Assembly (NCBI GenBank): GCA_022009675.1 | Contig: CP091718.1 | Span: 248,001 to 312,000, forward strand | Origin: Oscillospiraceae bacterium | GTDB taxonomy: Bacteria; Bacillota; Clostridia; Oscillospirales; CAG-272 | Length of the DNA stretch: 64,000 bases | Direction of reading: 5' to 3' | Part shown: in pieces, positions 1 through 11,297 of the stretch | How positions within the stretch are numbered: position 1 is the first letter of the stretch | Layout: each line of letters starts with the position of its first letter | Position numbers and translations under genes: made by a program | Notes under the pieces: model-generated | The model's input: only the letters and a program-made list of their open reading frames with translations | Databases searched by the model: none | What the model was told of the DNA's origin: nothing

Positions 1-3000
1 AGCGAATAGTTGTTTTCAAACGCGCTGTTTTCCAGCACGGTCAGACGGGCAGGCAGCTTGAGTGTCTCAATGCCGGTGCTGTTGATGACGTGCCCCTCCT
101 CGCCGTCCGAGGCGGTACCGAAGGTGAGCGGCTTGTCGCCGTCTTCAAACAGAAGCTCGGTCAGTTTGTAGTTGCTGTAGAACGCATAGGCTCCGACGCT
201 TTCGACGGAAGCGGGCACCGTGAAGGTGGTCATGCTGCCGTGTGCGAACGCATACGCGCCGATGGTGGTCAGCTTGCTTCCCTTCTCCACCGTAAACCCT
301 GCCTTTGTCCAATCGAAGGCGTGGTCGCCGATGACAACGACAGACGCGGGAATCACGATATCGTTCTCCATGCTGTCGCCATCGTTCATTTCATAGAAGG
401 CGTAGGCGGAGATGAGAGTCAGTCCGGATCCGGGAGCAAAGGTCAGGTCAGTAATAACCGCACCGCGGAAGGCGCTCTCCCCGATCTCCGTCACGGACGC
501 GGGGATCTCCAGTGCAAAGCCGCTCCAGTTACCGCAGGAGTAGAACGCGCGCTCCCCGATGACGGACGCGCCGCCCAGCGACACCGCCGTGACTTTGCTC
601 GTCTTGGCGAATGCATAGGCGCCGACCGACTTGGTGCGGGCGGGCAGTTCAATGGTTGTCAGCTTGGAGGAATAGAAGGCATACGCGCCGATCGTCAGCG
701 CATCCGAGCCGTTCTCAAACGTCACCTTGGTCAGCTCCGCGCCCTCAAAGGCGTTGGCACCGATAGACGTCACACCGGCAGGGATTACGATCTCCTCCAG
801 GTAGTAGTGTTCGCGGAAGGCGCCCTCGGCGATAGCCGTTACGGTAGCGGGCACCGTGAAGGTAAGATCCGTCTTGGCGGAGGGGTAGAACAGCAACGTC
901 ACAGGCTTGCCGTCGCTTCCCTTGGCGTACAGGACACCCTCCACCGTTGCCAGTGCCGGGTTGTTCGCGTCCACCTCGATGCGCTCGACCGACAGACCGC
1001 CTAAGAAGTTCGGCAGTGCCGTCACGTTCTTGGGCAGCGTCAGCGTGCCGATCTGACAGCCGGAAAACACGCCGTCGCCGAAATGCAGGGTCTTCTTGCC
1101 CTCCAGAATGGTCACTTCCAGTGTGCCGCATTCCGCAAAGGCGCGGTCACCGATGCTCTCCAGGCTGGCGGGAAGCGTCAGGGTCTGACCGTCCAGACCG
1201 CTGCAGTTCTCGAACGCACCGGCGCCCAGTCCGGTCACGCGGCTGCCGTCCTCAAAGGTCAGGGAGGAGAGTCCGCTCCAGCAGAACGCCCCCGTTCCGA
1301 CCGTGACATTGCCAAGACCGCTCTTGAAGGTCAGGGACGTAAGTCCGTCGCAGCCGTAGAAGGCATAGTCGCCGATGACAGCCACACGGCCGGGCATCTC
1401 CAGGCTGCCCTTCACATCCATGCAGTTCAGGAAAGCGCCTGCGGCGATCTTTGTCACGCCGTCGGGAACCGTCAGATTCTCGACAGCCAGTCCCGCCGGT
1501 GCATACAGCAGGGTACTGCCGTTGTCCGACAGAAGCATACCGTTAACGGATGTATACACGTTTTTGGTGCCGCCGGTCACGCGGACAGACGCCAGTGCCG
1601 TGCAGCCATAGAACGCATCCGACACGTTCTCGGTATCCATCACACCGTCCGTCACGGTGAAGCGATCCAGCGAGATCCGTCCGAGACGGGCAGGCAGTGT
1701 GACGGAAGTCAGTGCCTCATCGTTCATGAACGCCCGGTCGCCGACAGTCAGCGTGCTGACCTTGCCGCCGGTGCTCATTTCTTCAAATATAACAGATGTA
1801 AGCTTCGTGCAATTCGCAAACGCCTCAATGCCGATTTCCTTGACAGACATCGGAATGGTGATGCGGGACAGACTGCTCCCGGCGAACGCGCCGCGCGGGA
1901 TGATCTCCACGCCGTCCGGGATGCGGTACGCGCCGGTTCTGCCCATAGGCATCAGGACAGGCTGTGCGCTGTGGCGGGCGCTCTCATCGCCAAGGTCGAA
2001 CAGGACGCCGTCATCGGAGCTGTAACGTGCCGTCGCACTGCCGTCCACCGCGTAGACGTTGACAGCCTTCAGCGACGTGCAGCCTTCAAAAGCAGTCGAA
2101 ACCGCGATGCGGGTCAGGGTGTTCGGCAGGTTAATCTCGGTCAGACCGGTGCAATCCTTGAACGCACTGCCGGCAATCTCCACGACCGGCACGCCGCGAT
2201 AGGTCGCGGGAACCGTCACGGAGCTGACAAGCCCGATGCGGTCGCCCTTGGTCACGACATAGCCGTTCCCGACCAGCGTGTATTTCAGCACGGAATCCAC
2301 CCAGAAGGCGTAAACCGTGACATTCTCCTCCAGCTGTGTCCACGGAGCAAGCGAGTTGCCCTCGGCATCGGTGTAAGCAATACCGGCACCGTAGGGGGCG
2401 CTGAACCAGCCGCCGAACGCACGGGTGGGATCGTCACTTGCCGGAACCGCGAGCACATAGTTACGGTTGTAGGACACCTCGGCGGTAGCGGCAGTCGTGC
2501 CCTCGCCGCCGTTGCAGGTAACGGTGAATGTGCGGGGTTTGTAGTTGGCATACAGAACCGTCTCACCCGATCCGGTAAAGACCGTCTCGCGGAAGGCGGC
2601 GCCGTTGGTCTCGGGACCGCCGGGAACCGTGTACCATGCGTCAAAGACATAGCCGGTCTTCTCGGGAGCGGGCAAGGTCAGCCTGTCGCCAATCGCCTTG
2701 TACAGCGTACCGGTCGCACTGCCGCCCTGGCTGTCCAGCGTCACGGCGTGTGCAAACACGGTCGTCTCAACCCAAGCGGACACATAGTTGCCGTTGTGGA
2801 ACCGGACGCGCAGGGTGTTCTCCCCTGCCTTCTCCAGATTCTCGATCAGGCAGAAGCTATCACCGCTGTCCACAGTCAGGACAGCGCCGTCGCCGACCTG
2901 CACATCATAAGCAGTCGCGCCCACGACAGGTCTCCAGGTAAGAACACTGCCCTGATAGGTGAGCGTCGGGAACAGGGCGTTATAGCGCACGGTCAGACTG

Positions 3001-4822
3001 ACAGGTGCGGAGGAAGCAGCGGCGCCCACCGCCTTGACGGTCAGCGTATAATCCGCGCCCTCGGACCATTTGACGGCGTCCGCCAGATCGCAGGCAGGCT
3101 CGGTCACGGTCTGCGACCTGCCGTCCAGCACGATCTCATAGGAGGAAGCGCCGACAACCGGCGACCAGGTGAGCCGGGTTCCGACCAACCGCAGGTCGGC
3201 GGGAGCGGCAAGCGTCGCCTTCTCCAGCGCCAGCTCCGTGGCGGCAGGGGAATTGTAGCCCTTGGTAACAGGCGTAACCGATGCGGTATAGCTTCCGTTC
3301 GCCAGTGCGGACAGATCCAGCACGGTACCGGTCACGGTATAGGTGCTGTCGCCGACCCGTACCGTATAGGAAGTCGCGCCGGGGACTGCATTCCAACTGA
3401 GCGTATCATTGCGGAAGGCAAGTCCGCTCACGGCATCCAGCCGACGATCGTAGGTGAAAGTCGCCGTGGAGGAAGCATAGCCGTCCGCCACTGCGGTAAC
3501 CGTAAACCGGATACCGCCCTCCTGCATCTCACAGGTCGAAAAATCATAGAAGCAGGACAGCCCGTTGTCGAACGCCTCATGCTTATGATCCTTGTTGCCG
3601 CAGGACACGGTGATAAGGTACTTCTGGGCGTTCTCCACGCCGCGGAATACCAGCACGGCGGGCTCGACAACCGACAGACCGGTGACGCGCCCCAGCGCCT
3701 TATTGACATAGTACCGGACAGTCGTACCCGACACGGCGTTGCCGCCGGCATCGACCGCCGTCACCTCCACGCGGTAGGTTCCCGCCTGCTCATAGGTAAG
3801 CTGGAACGCGGTACCGGTCGTGCGCTGATCGGCAACCGTGACGCTGCCGTCCGGTGCCGTGACGCGAACCGTGTACGCGGCGGCGTTGACCGCATCCCAT
3901 ACGGCGGCACCCGCCTCCAGCCGAACCATCGGATCGTCGCAGGCGGCTCCGGTCTTCTGCCAGAGCGCGAACAGTGTCGTATCCGCCGTGAACAGCGTGC
4001 CGGCAGTCTTTCCGGTCGGCTCCTCAAAGCGGAAGGTGATCTCATCGGCGGTGTTGCTCATGCTGACCCACCAGCCGGCAAACGTGTAGCCTTCGCGGGC
4101 GGCGGGAACAGGCGCGCCGTAGAGCTTGCCGCCGACCGTCTGCATCGGGGCGAAGGTCTCCCCCTCGTAGCCGGCATCAAAGCTGACGGTAAACTCGGTC
4201 TGCCCGCTGTCTTCTCCGCCCAGCGGGCAAACAGCTTGACATCGGAGGTCACAGGCTCCGAGGCGACGCGGAAGGACTCGCTGTACGCGGCATCCTTGTA
4301 CCAGCCGAGGAAAACGTAGCCCTCGCGGGTCGGGGCGGCTGTTCCGGCAAGCGTCTTGCCGTTGAGCACGGTCACGGGAGCCACAGCGGAACCGCCCGCC
4401 GTGTCAAAGCTGACCGTGTAGTATATCTTCTTCAGGAAGCGGTACTCCGCGCCCTCGTAGGTCAGCGTAACGGTATCGCCGTCCAGGGAGGCAGTCTGCG
4501 ACCAGCCGTTGCCGTCGGACATGGACAGGCTCGTGCCTTCCAGTCTGTATGTACCGGTCTTGACGGTGTTCTTCACCGCGAACGTGACTTTGTCCGTACC
4601 CTTGCCCAGCATGATGAAGTACTCTTCATCCGCATCGGCGTCGTAGAAATAGTACGCAACCGCGTCTCCGCCCGTCTGGTCATCCGGTGCTCCGGATTCG
4701 GTTCCGGACTCTGTACCGGTCTCCCCCGAAGGCGTCTTGCCGCAGCCGCACCCGAAAAGACCCACAAGAATCAGGCAGGTCACAATCATCAGGAGCGTTA
4801 TGTGCAGCCATTTCGTTTTCAT
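1..4822 (-). CDS. BspA-type leucine-rich-repeat surface lipoprotein, 3' end outside window, one frameshift
   Basis: At least 1,607 residues are visible and the reading frame runs off the left edge. The start has an SD (GGAGG at 4834-4838) and a lipoprotein signal ending in the lipobox L-F-G-C, so the protein should be lipid-anchored outside the membrane. After a Ser/Thr/Gly linker come two InlB B-type (Listeria-Bacteroides) repeats (motifs FLGWYKD and FAGWW), then beta-sandwich segments resembling fibronectin type III, and a long array of BspA-type LRRs (recurring I-G-x-x-A-F-x-x-C/S pattern) from about 2.3 kb down to base 1. Such proteins are usually adhesins or matrix-binding proteins; no ligand can be inferred. 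The frame changes once at about 4208, where one base is missing between two well-conserved halves of a B-repeat, so this is read as a sequence error. From 4121 to the left edge the frame checked at three places is constant. Confidence 0.85.
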
Positions 4823-4872
4823 TTTCCGCTATACCTCCATTCCGACACGTTCTATGTTCAGGAATAAAAAAC

Positions 4873-4901
4873 ATTATAGCATCCGTGTCGTTTTTTGTCA
4901 A
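4873..4901 (-). promoter_or_regulatory. Consensus sigma-A promoter for the BspA-like gene
   Basis: On the minus strand a perfect TTGACA (4896-4901) and a perfect TATAAT (4873-4878) are separated by exactly 17 bp, about 50 bp upstream of the start codon of the surface lipoprotein. Confidence 0.85.
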
Positions 4902-5439
4902 TGGTCATTATACACATATTTATTCAGACCGAAATAATTTGTTTTTACACGACTAACCCCGCCCGGATCGGGTTATTCCGACCGCATAACGACTTTCCGG
5001 TTCCGGTATACCGGAGGGGCAGGGGCGGAATGCTCCCGGCGGACGTCGGACAGCCTTTATTGTGCCGTCAAAAAGCCCGCTCCGACCTCCAAAATGCCGT
5101 TCCCGCCGCTCTGCGATTTTTTATTTTTGCACAACAATTTTTCGGGTATCAGCCCCTGCATTTTTCACAGCCGGGCGCGCAGGCTTGCTTGCAGTCTTCT
5201 TATTGTGTACCGTGCGCCGGTCGCATTTTTGTGCGAAACCATACAAGTGTCAGCGAAGCATTTGTTCTTTTTGGGTAAACAGGCGTACTTTCCTTTGCGG
5301 CGGTGTCACACTGTTTTGACAGCAGGAAAGATGCATATACTTTTAGAAAATATGCATATATGTGAATAAATATACAAATGCAGAGCGCGGCAGTCAAAAT
5401 TGTTTCTCCCTGTTGTTTACACTCCGGAAACACTTTTTG

Positions 5440-5448
5440 TGGTATACT
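5440..5448 (+). promoter_or_regulatory. Extended -10 promoter of the lipase-like gene
   Basis: TG-g-TATACT (5440-5448) is an extended -10 element 49 bp upstream of the ATG. No good -35 lies at 17 bp, which fits an extended -10 promoter. Confidence 0.55.
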
Positions 5449-5496
5449 GATACCGTTTTTTATACACCACCCAAACAAAAAAAGGAGAATCAATAC

Positions 5497-6792
5497 ATGA
5501 AAAACAGAAAAGCTTCCCGATGCCGCCTTCTGCGCCTGCTGTCCGTCCTGGGTCTGCTGTCCGCCGCCTTCCTGCTCTGCCTGCTCGGCAGCTGCCGGAA
5601 CGCAGCGTCGGACTCCGACACGGAAACACGATCCGATGCGGCAACCGGAACCGCAACCGAGCCGACAACCGCCGCGACCGGATCGGCAACGGATCAGAAC
5701 AACACCGAAACCGACACCGCGCCCGAGCAGACCACCGCAGCCGGCGAAACCGTCGAGCCGGAGATCCGGCTGGACACCGTTACGGATGTGACTCTGCCGG
5801 ACAGCAGCACGGAATTTTCGTGGACCCTCGCCAAGCAGCTGCTGGGGCTCTGCACGGGCAATACCCGCGAGGGCAGTACCCAGCGCTTTGAGAAGGCGGG
5901 ATTCAAGGCGATTCTGCACAAGAATTATGACAAGCCGGATGAGGATCCCTCCCATACCAGCGCCTACTCGGTCGGTCAGAAGACCGTGACGTGGGGCGGC
6001 AGGGAGCGCACCGTTCTGCTGGTTTCCATCCGCGGCACCAACGCGGGCGAGTGGTACTCCAACGCGGACATCGTTCCGTCCCGCGACCCGAACGCGGCGT
6101 TCGCCGAGAACTTCTACCTCGCGGCACAGGACATCTATGAGGGGCTGAAGTCCGTGCTGGCGACCGTTCAGGATCCGGTCATTCTGGTCAGCGGACACAG
6201 CCGCGGCGCTGCGTGCGCCAACCTGCTGGGCGTTCTGCTCAACGCCGACCGGGGAACGAAAGACGTGTTCGTCTACACCTTCGCCTCGCCCAATACCGTC
6301 CGCAAAACGCCCGACGTGGACTGCTCCAATATTTTCAACATCATCAACCCCTGCGACCCCGTGACGGTCACCCCGGTGGCTTCGCTGGGATTCTTCCGCG
6401 CGGGCAAGGATATCACGTTGCCGGGTAACGCGGAAACCATAGCCAAGCTGAAAACGCTGGCGGACGCCATCGGCGCGCTCTCGCCCACCATCACTTCCTA
6501 TTATGAAGATAAGCATTCCCTGACCGGTCCCGGTCTGTCGGCGGACGGTCTGAGCGCCTACGATCTGTCGCGCGCACTGGCGGATATGTTCATACAGGCG
6601 ACCAAGCCCGGCGGAAACGACACGCCGCTGGATCTCAGCCAGCTGCTGTCCGTTCCGGAGGACAGCGACTTCTACCCCTTCGTGCAGGTGGTCTCCTCAC
6701 TTTACGTCAGCGGCGACATGAGCAAGCTCTTCGGTCACCATATGCCGGAGGTATACCTGAGCCTGATGCTCACCGCCGAGCGGAAGGCGTAA
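5497..6792 (+). CDS. Class 3 lipase-like alpha/beta-hydrolase lipoprotein
   Basis: 431 residues. The start at 5497 is chosen because it follows an SD (AAAGGAG, 5481-5487) and begins a lipoprotein signal peptide ending L-L-G-S-C. A Thr/Ala/Glu-rich linker (about residues 30-85) precedes the hydrolase domain. The nucleophile elbow G-H-S-R-G puts the catalytic Ser at residue 235; Asp287 (N-P-C-D-P) and His340 (D-K-H-S) complete a plausible triad in the right order for the Lipase_3 (PF01764) fold. It should be an exported ester hydrolase; the substrate is unknown. It is followed 37 bp later by an ABC exporter gene pair, but a shared function is not evident. Confidence 0.8.
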   Translation: MKNRKASRCRLLRLLSVLGLLSAAFLLCLLGSCRNAASDSDTETRSDAATGTATEPTTAATGSATDQNNTETDTAPEQTTAAGETVEPEIRLDTVTDVTLPDSSTEFSWTLAKQLLGLCTGNTREGSTQRFEKAGFKAILHKNYDKPDEDPSHTSAYSVGQKTVTWGGRERTVLLVSIRGTNAGEWYSNADIVPSRDPNAAFAENFYLAAQDIYEGLKSVLATVQDPVILVSGHSRGAACANLLGVLLNADRGTKDVFVYTFASPNTVRKTPDVDCSNIFNIINPCDPVTVTPVASLGFFRAGKDITLPGNAETIAKLKTLADAIGALSPTITSYYEDKHSLTGPGLSADGLSAYDLSRALADMFIQATKPGGNDTPLDLSQLLSVPEDSDFYPFVQVVSSLYVSGDMSKLFGHHMPEVYLSLMLTAERKA

Positions 6793-6829
6793 CGCGCCCG
6801 CCGCATACGGACGGAGGAAGTACCGACAC

Positions 6830-7524
6830 ATGGCATACATTGAATTTGACCGCGTATGCAAGCTCTATCCACCCGCAACACGCGCGCTGGACAACATGAG
6901 CTTTACCGTGGAGAAGGGCGAGCTGTGCGTCATCGTGGGGGCACAGCGGCGCGGGCAAGACCACCCTTCTGAACATTCTGGGCGGCATGGATACCGCCAC
7001 ATCCGGTCACGTCCGGCTGGACGGGCGGGAGATCACCGGTCTCGGCGGGCGGGCACTGACCGAGTACCGCCGGAACGATGTCGGATTCGTTTTTCCAGTT
7101 TTATAATCTGGTGCAGAATCTGACGGCGCGGGAAAATGTGGAGCTGGCGGCGGAAATCTGCCGCGAGAGCCTTCCGGCGGAGGAGGTGCTGACAAAACTG
7201 GGGCTTGCCGACCGCATGGATAACTTCCCTGCCCAGCTTTCGGGCGGCGAACAACAGCGCGTTTCCATCGCACGGGCACTGGCGAAAAACCCCAAGATGA
7301 TCCTCTGCGACGAGCCGACCGGTGCGCTGGACTACCAGACCGGTAAGGCGGTGCTGAAGCTACTGCAGGACACCTGCCGGGAGACGGGCAAGACCGTACT
7401 CATCATCACGCACAACAGCGCGCTGACCCGGATGGCGGATCGTGTCATCCACATCCGCAGCGGGCAGGCGGTCGGCACCGAGGTGAACCGCACCCCGACG
7501 CCGATCGAGCAGATCGAATGGTAA
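6830..7524 (+). CDS. ABC transporter ATP-binding protein (MacB/LolD type), two frameshifts
   Basis: The repaired product is 230 residues, normal for the family. Walker A (G-H-S-G-A-G-K-T-T, about residues 37-45), the signature L-S-G-G-E-Q-Q-R (136-143) and Walker B with D-E-P-T-G-A-L-D (157-167) are all present. It powers the permease encoded 26 bp downstream; such pairs export peptides, lipoproteins or antibiotics, or sense bacitracin-like drugs. Two one-base insertions break the frame: the G-run at 6937-6941 (5 instead of 4 G, inside Walker A) and a doubled C at 7095-7096. Removing both restores one uninterrupted frame, which supports sequence error over a true pseudogene. Confidence 0.85.
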
Positions 7525-7550
7525 GCGGCGGCGCGGCGCGTTAAAAAAAG

Positions 7551-10343
7551 ATGAAAAGAACAAGACGCATAAATATTCTGCGGAGCATCCGCTCCAGTCT
7601 CAACCGCTTTCTGTCCATTGTGGCAATCGTGGCGCTCGGCTCCGGCTTTCTGGCAGGACTGTACGCCGCCTCGCCGGATATGTTCGAAACGGCAGACAGT
7701 TACCTCGACGATTACCGGCTGTACGATCTGGATATGAAGGCGCCGGTCGGGTTCACGGCGGATGACGCGGCAGCCGTCGCCGCCCTGCCGGGCGTGGAAG
7801 CACTGCTCGCCGCCCGGTGCGCCGATATGGTGCTGGAAACAGCGGACGAGCCGCGCATCACCGCGACAGCGCGCGTTATGGGCACGCTGGGTACAGACGG
7901 CTTTCTGTCGCTCAACCGCTTCCGACTGACCGACGGGCGTATGCCGGAGCGTGCGGACGAGTGCGTGGTACAGACCACCGCCGGTCGTTACACCGAGAAG
8001 GCACTGCATATCGGGGACGTGCTGGAAATCTCGCGGGAGAATACCGACTACGGGGCGCTGTGCGGCAAGGTCACGGCAACGAAACTGACCGTGGTCGGGA
8101 TCTGCGAGAGCCCCATGAGCATCAGCGTGGTGGCAGAGCCTACCGCGGTCGGCTCAGGCAATATCACGCATATGGTCTACACCCCGGCGGCACTGTTCAC
8201 CGGGGACACATACACCGACCTGTTCCTGACGTTGGAGGGCGCCGCCGTGCTGGACGCCTTCGGCGATGCGTACAAAGCGCTGGTCGCGGAGTTTGCGGAT
8301 CGGTACACGCCGTTCGCCACCGACCGCGCCGCGGCGCGTATCGACGGACTGAAGGCACAAGTGCAGGACACAGTCCGCCGCCTGCGCGCCACGGTACAGT
8401 CACTGGAGAGCGCCCGGCAGACCGAGCGCACCCTGCTTGCCGCCCTGCCGGAGCAGATCGCCGCAACGCGCCGCACGGCAGAAGCACTTGCCGGCTCCTC
8501 CCAGCCGGGTGCCGCCGCACTGGCGCGGGATCTGGACAGGACTGCCGATGCCCTGCAAGCGCGGCTGGACGCATCCGGCGGTGAGGTGCCGGAGTCACCC
8601 GTCCTGACCGAGGCGCAGGCAGGGCTGGAAACCGCGCAAAGCACGCTGAACAGTCTGGAGCTGGCGCGGGACACCGGCTGGCTGTTCCGCACGCGGGAGG
8701 ACAACACCGGCTTTGCCAGCTACAAGGGCAATGTCGGCAAGGTTGCGGCACTGTGTCACATTTTCCCGGTATTCTTCTTCCTGGTCGCTCTGCTGGTGGC
8801 GCTGACCACCATGACGCGGCTGGTGGAGGAGAACCGTACCCAGATCGGAACGCTGAAGGCAATCGGTTTCTCCGGCGGGCAGATACTGTCCGAGTACATT
8901 CTGTACAGCCTTGCCGCATCGGTGCTGGGATGCGCCATCGGGCTTACGGTCGGGTTCAGGCTGTTCCCCGCCGCCATCAGCAGTGCCTACGGCATGATGT
9001 ATTTCCTGCCGGATACCGCAACGCCCTTCCGCACCGACATCGCCATTTGGGCGGCGGCGGTCACGGTTGGCAGTATCCTGCTGGCGACGCTGTGGGCAAC
9101 GTGGGCGGAGTTCCGCGCCTGCCCTGCCGCCCTCATGCGCCCGAAGGCACCCGGCGCGGGCAAGCGCATCTGGCTGGAGCATATTCCCTTCGTATGGCGC
9201 CGGCTTCCCTTCTCGATCAAGGTCACGGCGCGCAACCTGTTCCGGTACAAAAAGCGCTTTATTATGACCGTGGTCGGGGTGGCGGGCTGCAGTGCCCTGC
9301 TGCTGACCGGATTCGGACTGCGGGATTCCATCAACGACATTGTGGATAAGCAGTACGGGGAGATCTACCGGTACCAGCTGACGGTCCTCACGGACTCCGC
9401 CGATGCGGCGGAATCCGACGATGCACTGCGGGATTTCCTCGCAGACAAAACCCGGATCGCGGCACACCTCTCCTTCTCCAGTCAGAACGGAAAGGTGCTG
9501 TCCGGCGGCACAGGCGGAAGCGTGAGCATTTGCGTCCCCGCCGATCCGGACGCTTTCCCGGATTTCATCACGTTGCGGGAGCGCCGGAGCCGGAAGCCGA
9601 TCGCGCTGGATGATTCCGGCGTCGTGCTGACCGAAAAGCTGTGTGAGGAATTGGGCGTGCGCGCAGGCGACCGTGTGACGCTGGAAAACGCCGCCGGACA
9701 GCGGGCGGATATCCCTGTTTCCGGCATCACGGAAAATTACCTGACCGCCTATGCCTACCTGACGCCGGAGGTCTACCGCACCGCCTTCGGGCAGGAGCCG
9801 TCCTTTACCACGCTACTGTGCCGTGCCGCCGACGGTATTGACGCGGACAGATTGACTCAGGGGGCGCTTGCCGGGGAGCACGTGCTGTTTGCGCGTTCCT
9901 CGCTGAGTCTGAAGCAGACCTTCGCAGACAGCATCAAGAGCATCGACGCCGTGGTGTTCGTGCTGATTCTGTCCGCCGGACTTCTGTGCATGGTGGTGCT
10001 GTACAACCTGACCAACGTTAACATATGTGAGCGCCGCAAGGAGCTTGCGACCATCCAGGTGCTGGGCTTCTACCCGCGCGAGACCGAGCGCTATATCTTC
10101 CGCGAAACCAATACGCTGAGCTTTCTCGGCGCGCTGGCCGGGCTGGGTGTAGGAGTCTGGCTGCATTCCTTCGTCATCCGCACGGTCGAGATCGATCAGG
10201 TCATGTTCGGTCGTACCGTCTACCTGCGCAGCTATCTGTTTGCTCTCCTGATCTCCGTCGGCTTCACGCTTCTCTGCAACCGCCTCATGGCACGTGAGAT
10301 CCGCCGCGTGGACATGGTGGAAGCAATGAAAGCGAACGAATGA
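7551..10343 (+). CDS. ABC transporter permease with two FtsX/MacB domains
   Basis: 930 residues, intact. An N-terminal membrane helix (about 20-40) is followed by an extracytoplasmic MacB periplasmic-core-like domain. A coiled-coil-like Ala/Glu/Arg-rich stretch (about 270-370) comes next, then three helices of a first FtsX domain (about 395-520). The arrangement then repeats: a helix near 566-590, a second extracytoplasmic domain and a second three-helix FtsX domain (about 795-925). This duplicated layout is typical of Gram-positive ABC3-type permeases that act with a MacB/LolD-type ATPase, encoded immediately upstream. No clear SD precedes the ATG; coupling to the upstream gene is likely. 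The substrate is unknown; the long coiled coil would suit binding of an extracellular partner. Confidence 0.85.
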   Translation: MKRTRRINILRSIRSSLNRFLSIVAIVALGSGFLAGLYAASPDMFETADSYLDDYRLYDLDMKAPVGFTADDAAAVAALPGVEALLAARCADMVLETADEPRITATARVMGTLGTDGFLSLNRFRLTDGRMPERADECVVQTTAGRYTEKALHIGDVLEISRENTDYGALCGKVTATKLTVVGICESPMSISVVAEPTAVGSGNITHMVYTPAALFTGDTYTDLFLTLEGAAVLDAFGDAYKALVAEFADRYTPFATDRAAARIDGLKAQVQDTVRRLRATVQSLESARQTERTLLAALPEQIAATRRTAEALAGSSQPGAAALARDLDRTADALQARLDASGGEVPESPVLTEAQAGLETAQSTLNSLELARDTGWLFRTREDNTGFASYKGNVGKVAALCHIFPVFFFLVALLVALTTMTRLVEENRTQIGTLKAIGFSGGQILSEYILYSLAASVLGCAIGLTVGFRLFPAAISSAYGMMYFLPDTATPFRTDIAIWAAAVTVGSILLATLWATWAEFRACPAALMRPKAPGAGKRIWLEHIPFVWRRLPFSIKVTARNLFRYKKRFIMTVVGVAGCSALLLTGFGLRDSINDIVDKQYGEIYRYQLTVLTDSADAAESDDALRDFLADKTRIAAHLSFSSQNGKVLSGGTGGSVSICVPADPDAFPDFITLRERRSRKPIALDDSGVVLTEKLCEELGVRAGDRVTLENAAGQRADIPVSGITENYLTAYAYLTPEVYRTAFGQEPSFTTLLCRAADGIDADRLTQGALAGEHVLFARSSLSLKQTFADSIKSIDAVVFVLILSAGLLCMVVLYNLTNVNICERRKELATIQVLGFYPRETERYIFRETNTLSFLGALAGLGVGVWLHSFVIRTVEIDQVMFGRTVYLRSYLFALLISVGFTLLCNRLMAREIRRVDMVEAMKANE

Positions 10344-10422
10344 CAGCCTGCCGGGAGCCGAAAGCCCCGGCGGCGTCACGCGGGGACTGCCTTGCGGCAG
10401 CCTCTGCACAAACGCCTATACC

Positions 10423-10468
10423 AATCCCGCCCCGCCCTCCGCTTCAGGCGAAGGAACGGGGCGGGATT
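10423..10468 (+). terminator. Hairpin between convergent permease and spoVT genes
   Basis: AATCCCGCCCCG (10423-10434) pairs perfectly with 10457-10468 (12 bp), and the loop can extend the stem with one mismatch. The following + strand bases are T-rich but not a clean U-tract. It probably ends the permease transcript and perhaps that of spoVT. Confidence 0.5.
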
Positions 10469-10487
10469 CTTGTAGTGCTTGCGGCGC

Positions 10488-11048
10488 TTATGCCTCCAGC
10501 TGCCTGCCGAGAAATCCGGCGGCTGTCTGGATGAGTTTTGCCTCCACGTCCGGGCTGACAGACGCGCGATCCCCGGCGCCTTCCTCCGCCTGCGCGGCGG
10601 ACACCACACAGCCCACAATGTCCCCCTCGCTCAGAATGGGCATGGCACAGTGGATATAGTGGCTGTCACTGTCACGCACCAGCGGTTTGCGCTCCTGCCC
10701 CTCGGCATAATGGTACAGGCTCCGCCCTTCCAGAATGCCTTCCAGCGCCTCAGACAGCGCCTTGTCGCTGTACTCCTTGCGCGGGATGCCGGCGCAGGCA
10801 ATCACGCTGTCACGGTCGCAGATCGCAACGCACAGCCCGCAGGTCTTGTGCAGAGTCTCGGCATACTGCCCCGCAAACGCCGACAATTCCCCGATGGGGG
10901 AATACTTCTTGAATATGACCTCGCCCTCGCGGTCTGTATAGATTTCCAGGGGGTCGCCCTCCCGTATCCGCATTGTGCGGCGTATCTCCTTCGGGATAAC
11001 GACGCGCCCGAGGTCGTCGATCCGTCTGACAATTCCGGTTGCTTTCAT
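10488..11048 (-). CDS. spoVT: Stage V sporulation transcriptional regulator SpoVT
   Basis: 186 residues, close to the usual size of about 178. The N-terminal half is an AbrB/SpoVT swapped-hairpin DNA-binding domain (recognisable G-I-V-R-R-I-D-D-L-G-R, I-P-K-E-I-R, E-I-Y-T-D-R-E-G). The C-terminal half is a GAF-like domain. The start at 11048 is chosen because an SD (AAAGGA) precedes it; the longer upstream frame lacks one. In Bacillus subtilis SpoVT tunes sigma-G-dependent genes in the forespore. With the SpoIVFB-like protease at 63 kb it argues that the organism belongs to a spore-forming lineage. Confidence 0.93.
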   Translation of the reverse strand: MKATGIVRRIDDLGRVVIPKEIRRTMRIREGDPLEIYTDREGEVIFKKYSPIGELSAFAGQYAETLHKTCGLCVAICDRDSVIACAGIPRKEYSDKALSEALEGILEGRSLYHYAEGQERKPLVRDSDSHYIHCAMPILSEGDIVGCVVSAAQAEEGAGDRASVSPDVEAKLIQTAAGFLGRQLEA

Positions 11049-11297
11049 GTTCAGAACATCCTTTCTCGCGGCGGCGGGCGCATCGCGCATTCCGGTCCGC
11101 GCCCTCCGCAAGGGTTTTCTGCACTCGCGGAAAGGCGGGTCGCGCCCTGCTGTGCCCCCCACGACGGACGATTGCCGCATGGTGGGGTACGTGGCTATTA
11201 TTTGAAAAAGCGACAGGAATTATACCGTGTACGCATATTCTTTCAGGAATGGTTCCGAATTCTGCTTATCCGGCTGTCTGATGCAGAATTCCCGTAT

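Larger units (their letters stand above)
4823..5496. other. Divergent intergenic region
   Basis: This 674-bp gap holds the promoter of the leftward surface protein and, at its right end, that of the lipase-like gene. The middle shows no ORF with an SD or recognisable protein. It is AT-rich near 5325-5375, where ATGCATATA occurs twice (5331-5339 and 5352-5360) with a 21-bp period. Confidence 0.5.

Noticed and set aside
1083..4319. 1,078-residue open frame on the + strand
   Set aside because: It is the antisense shadow of the BspA-like gene: low complexity, Arg/Gly/His-rich, no SD, no family resemblance. The opposite strand has clear LRR repeats.
6830..7524. Programmed frameshifting or true pseudogene in the ABC ATPase
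   Set aside because: Two homopolymer-type one-base gains, no slippery-site architecture, and the same error type occurs throughout the window.
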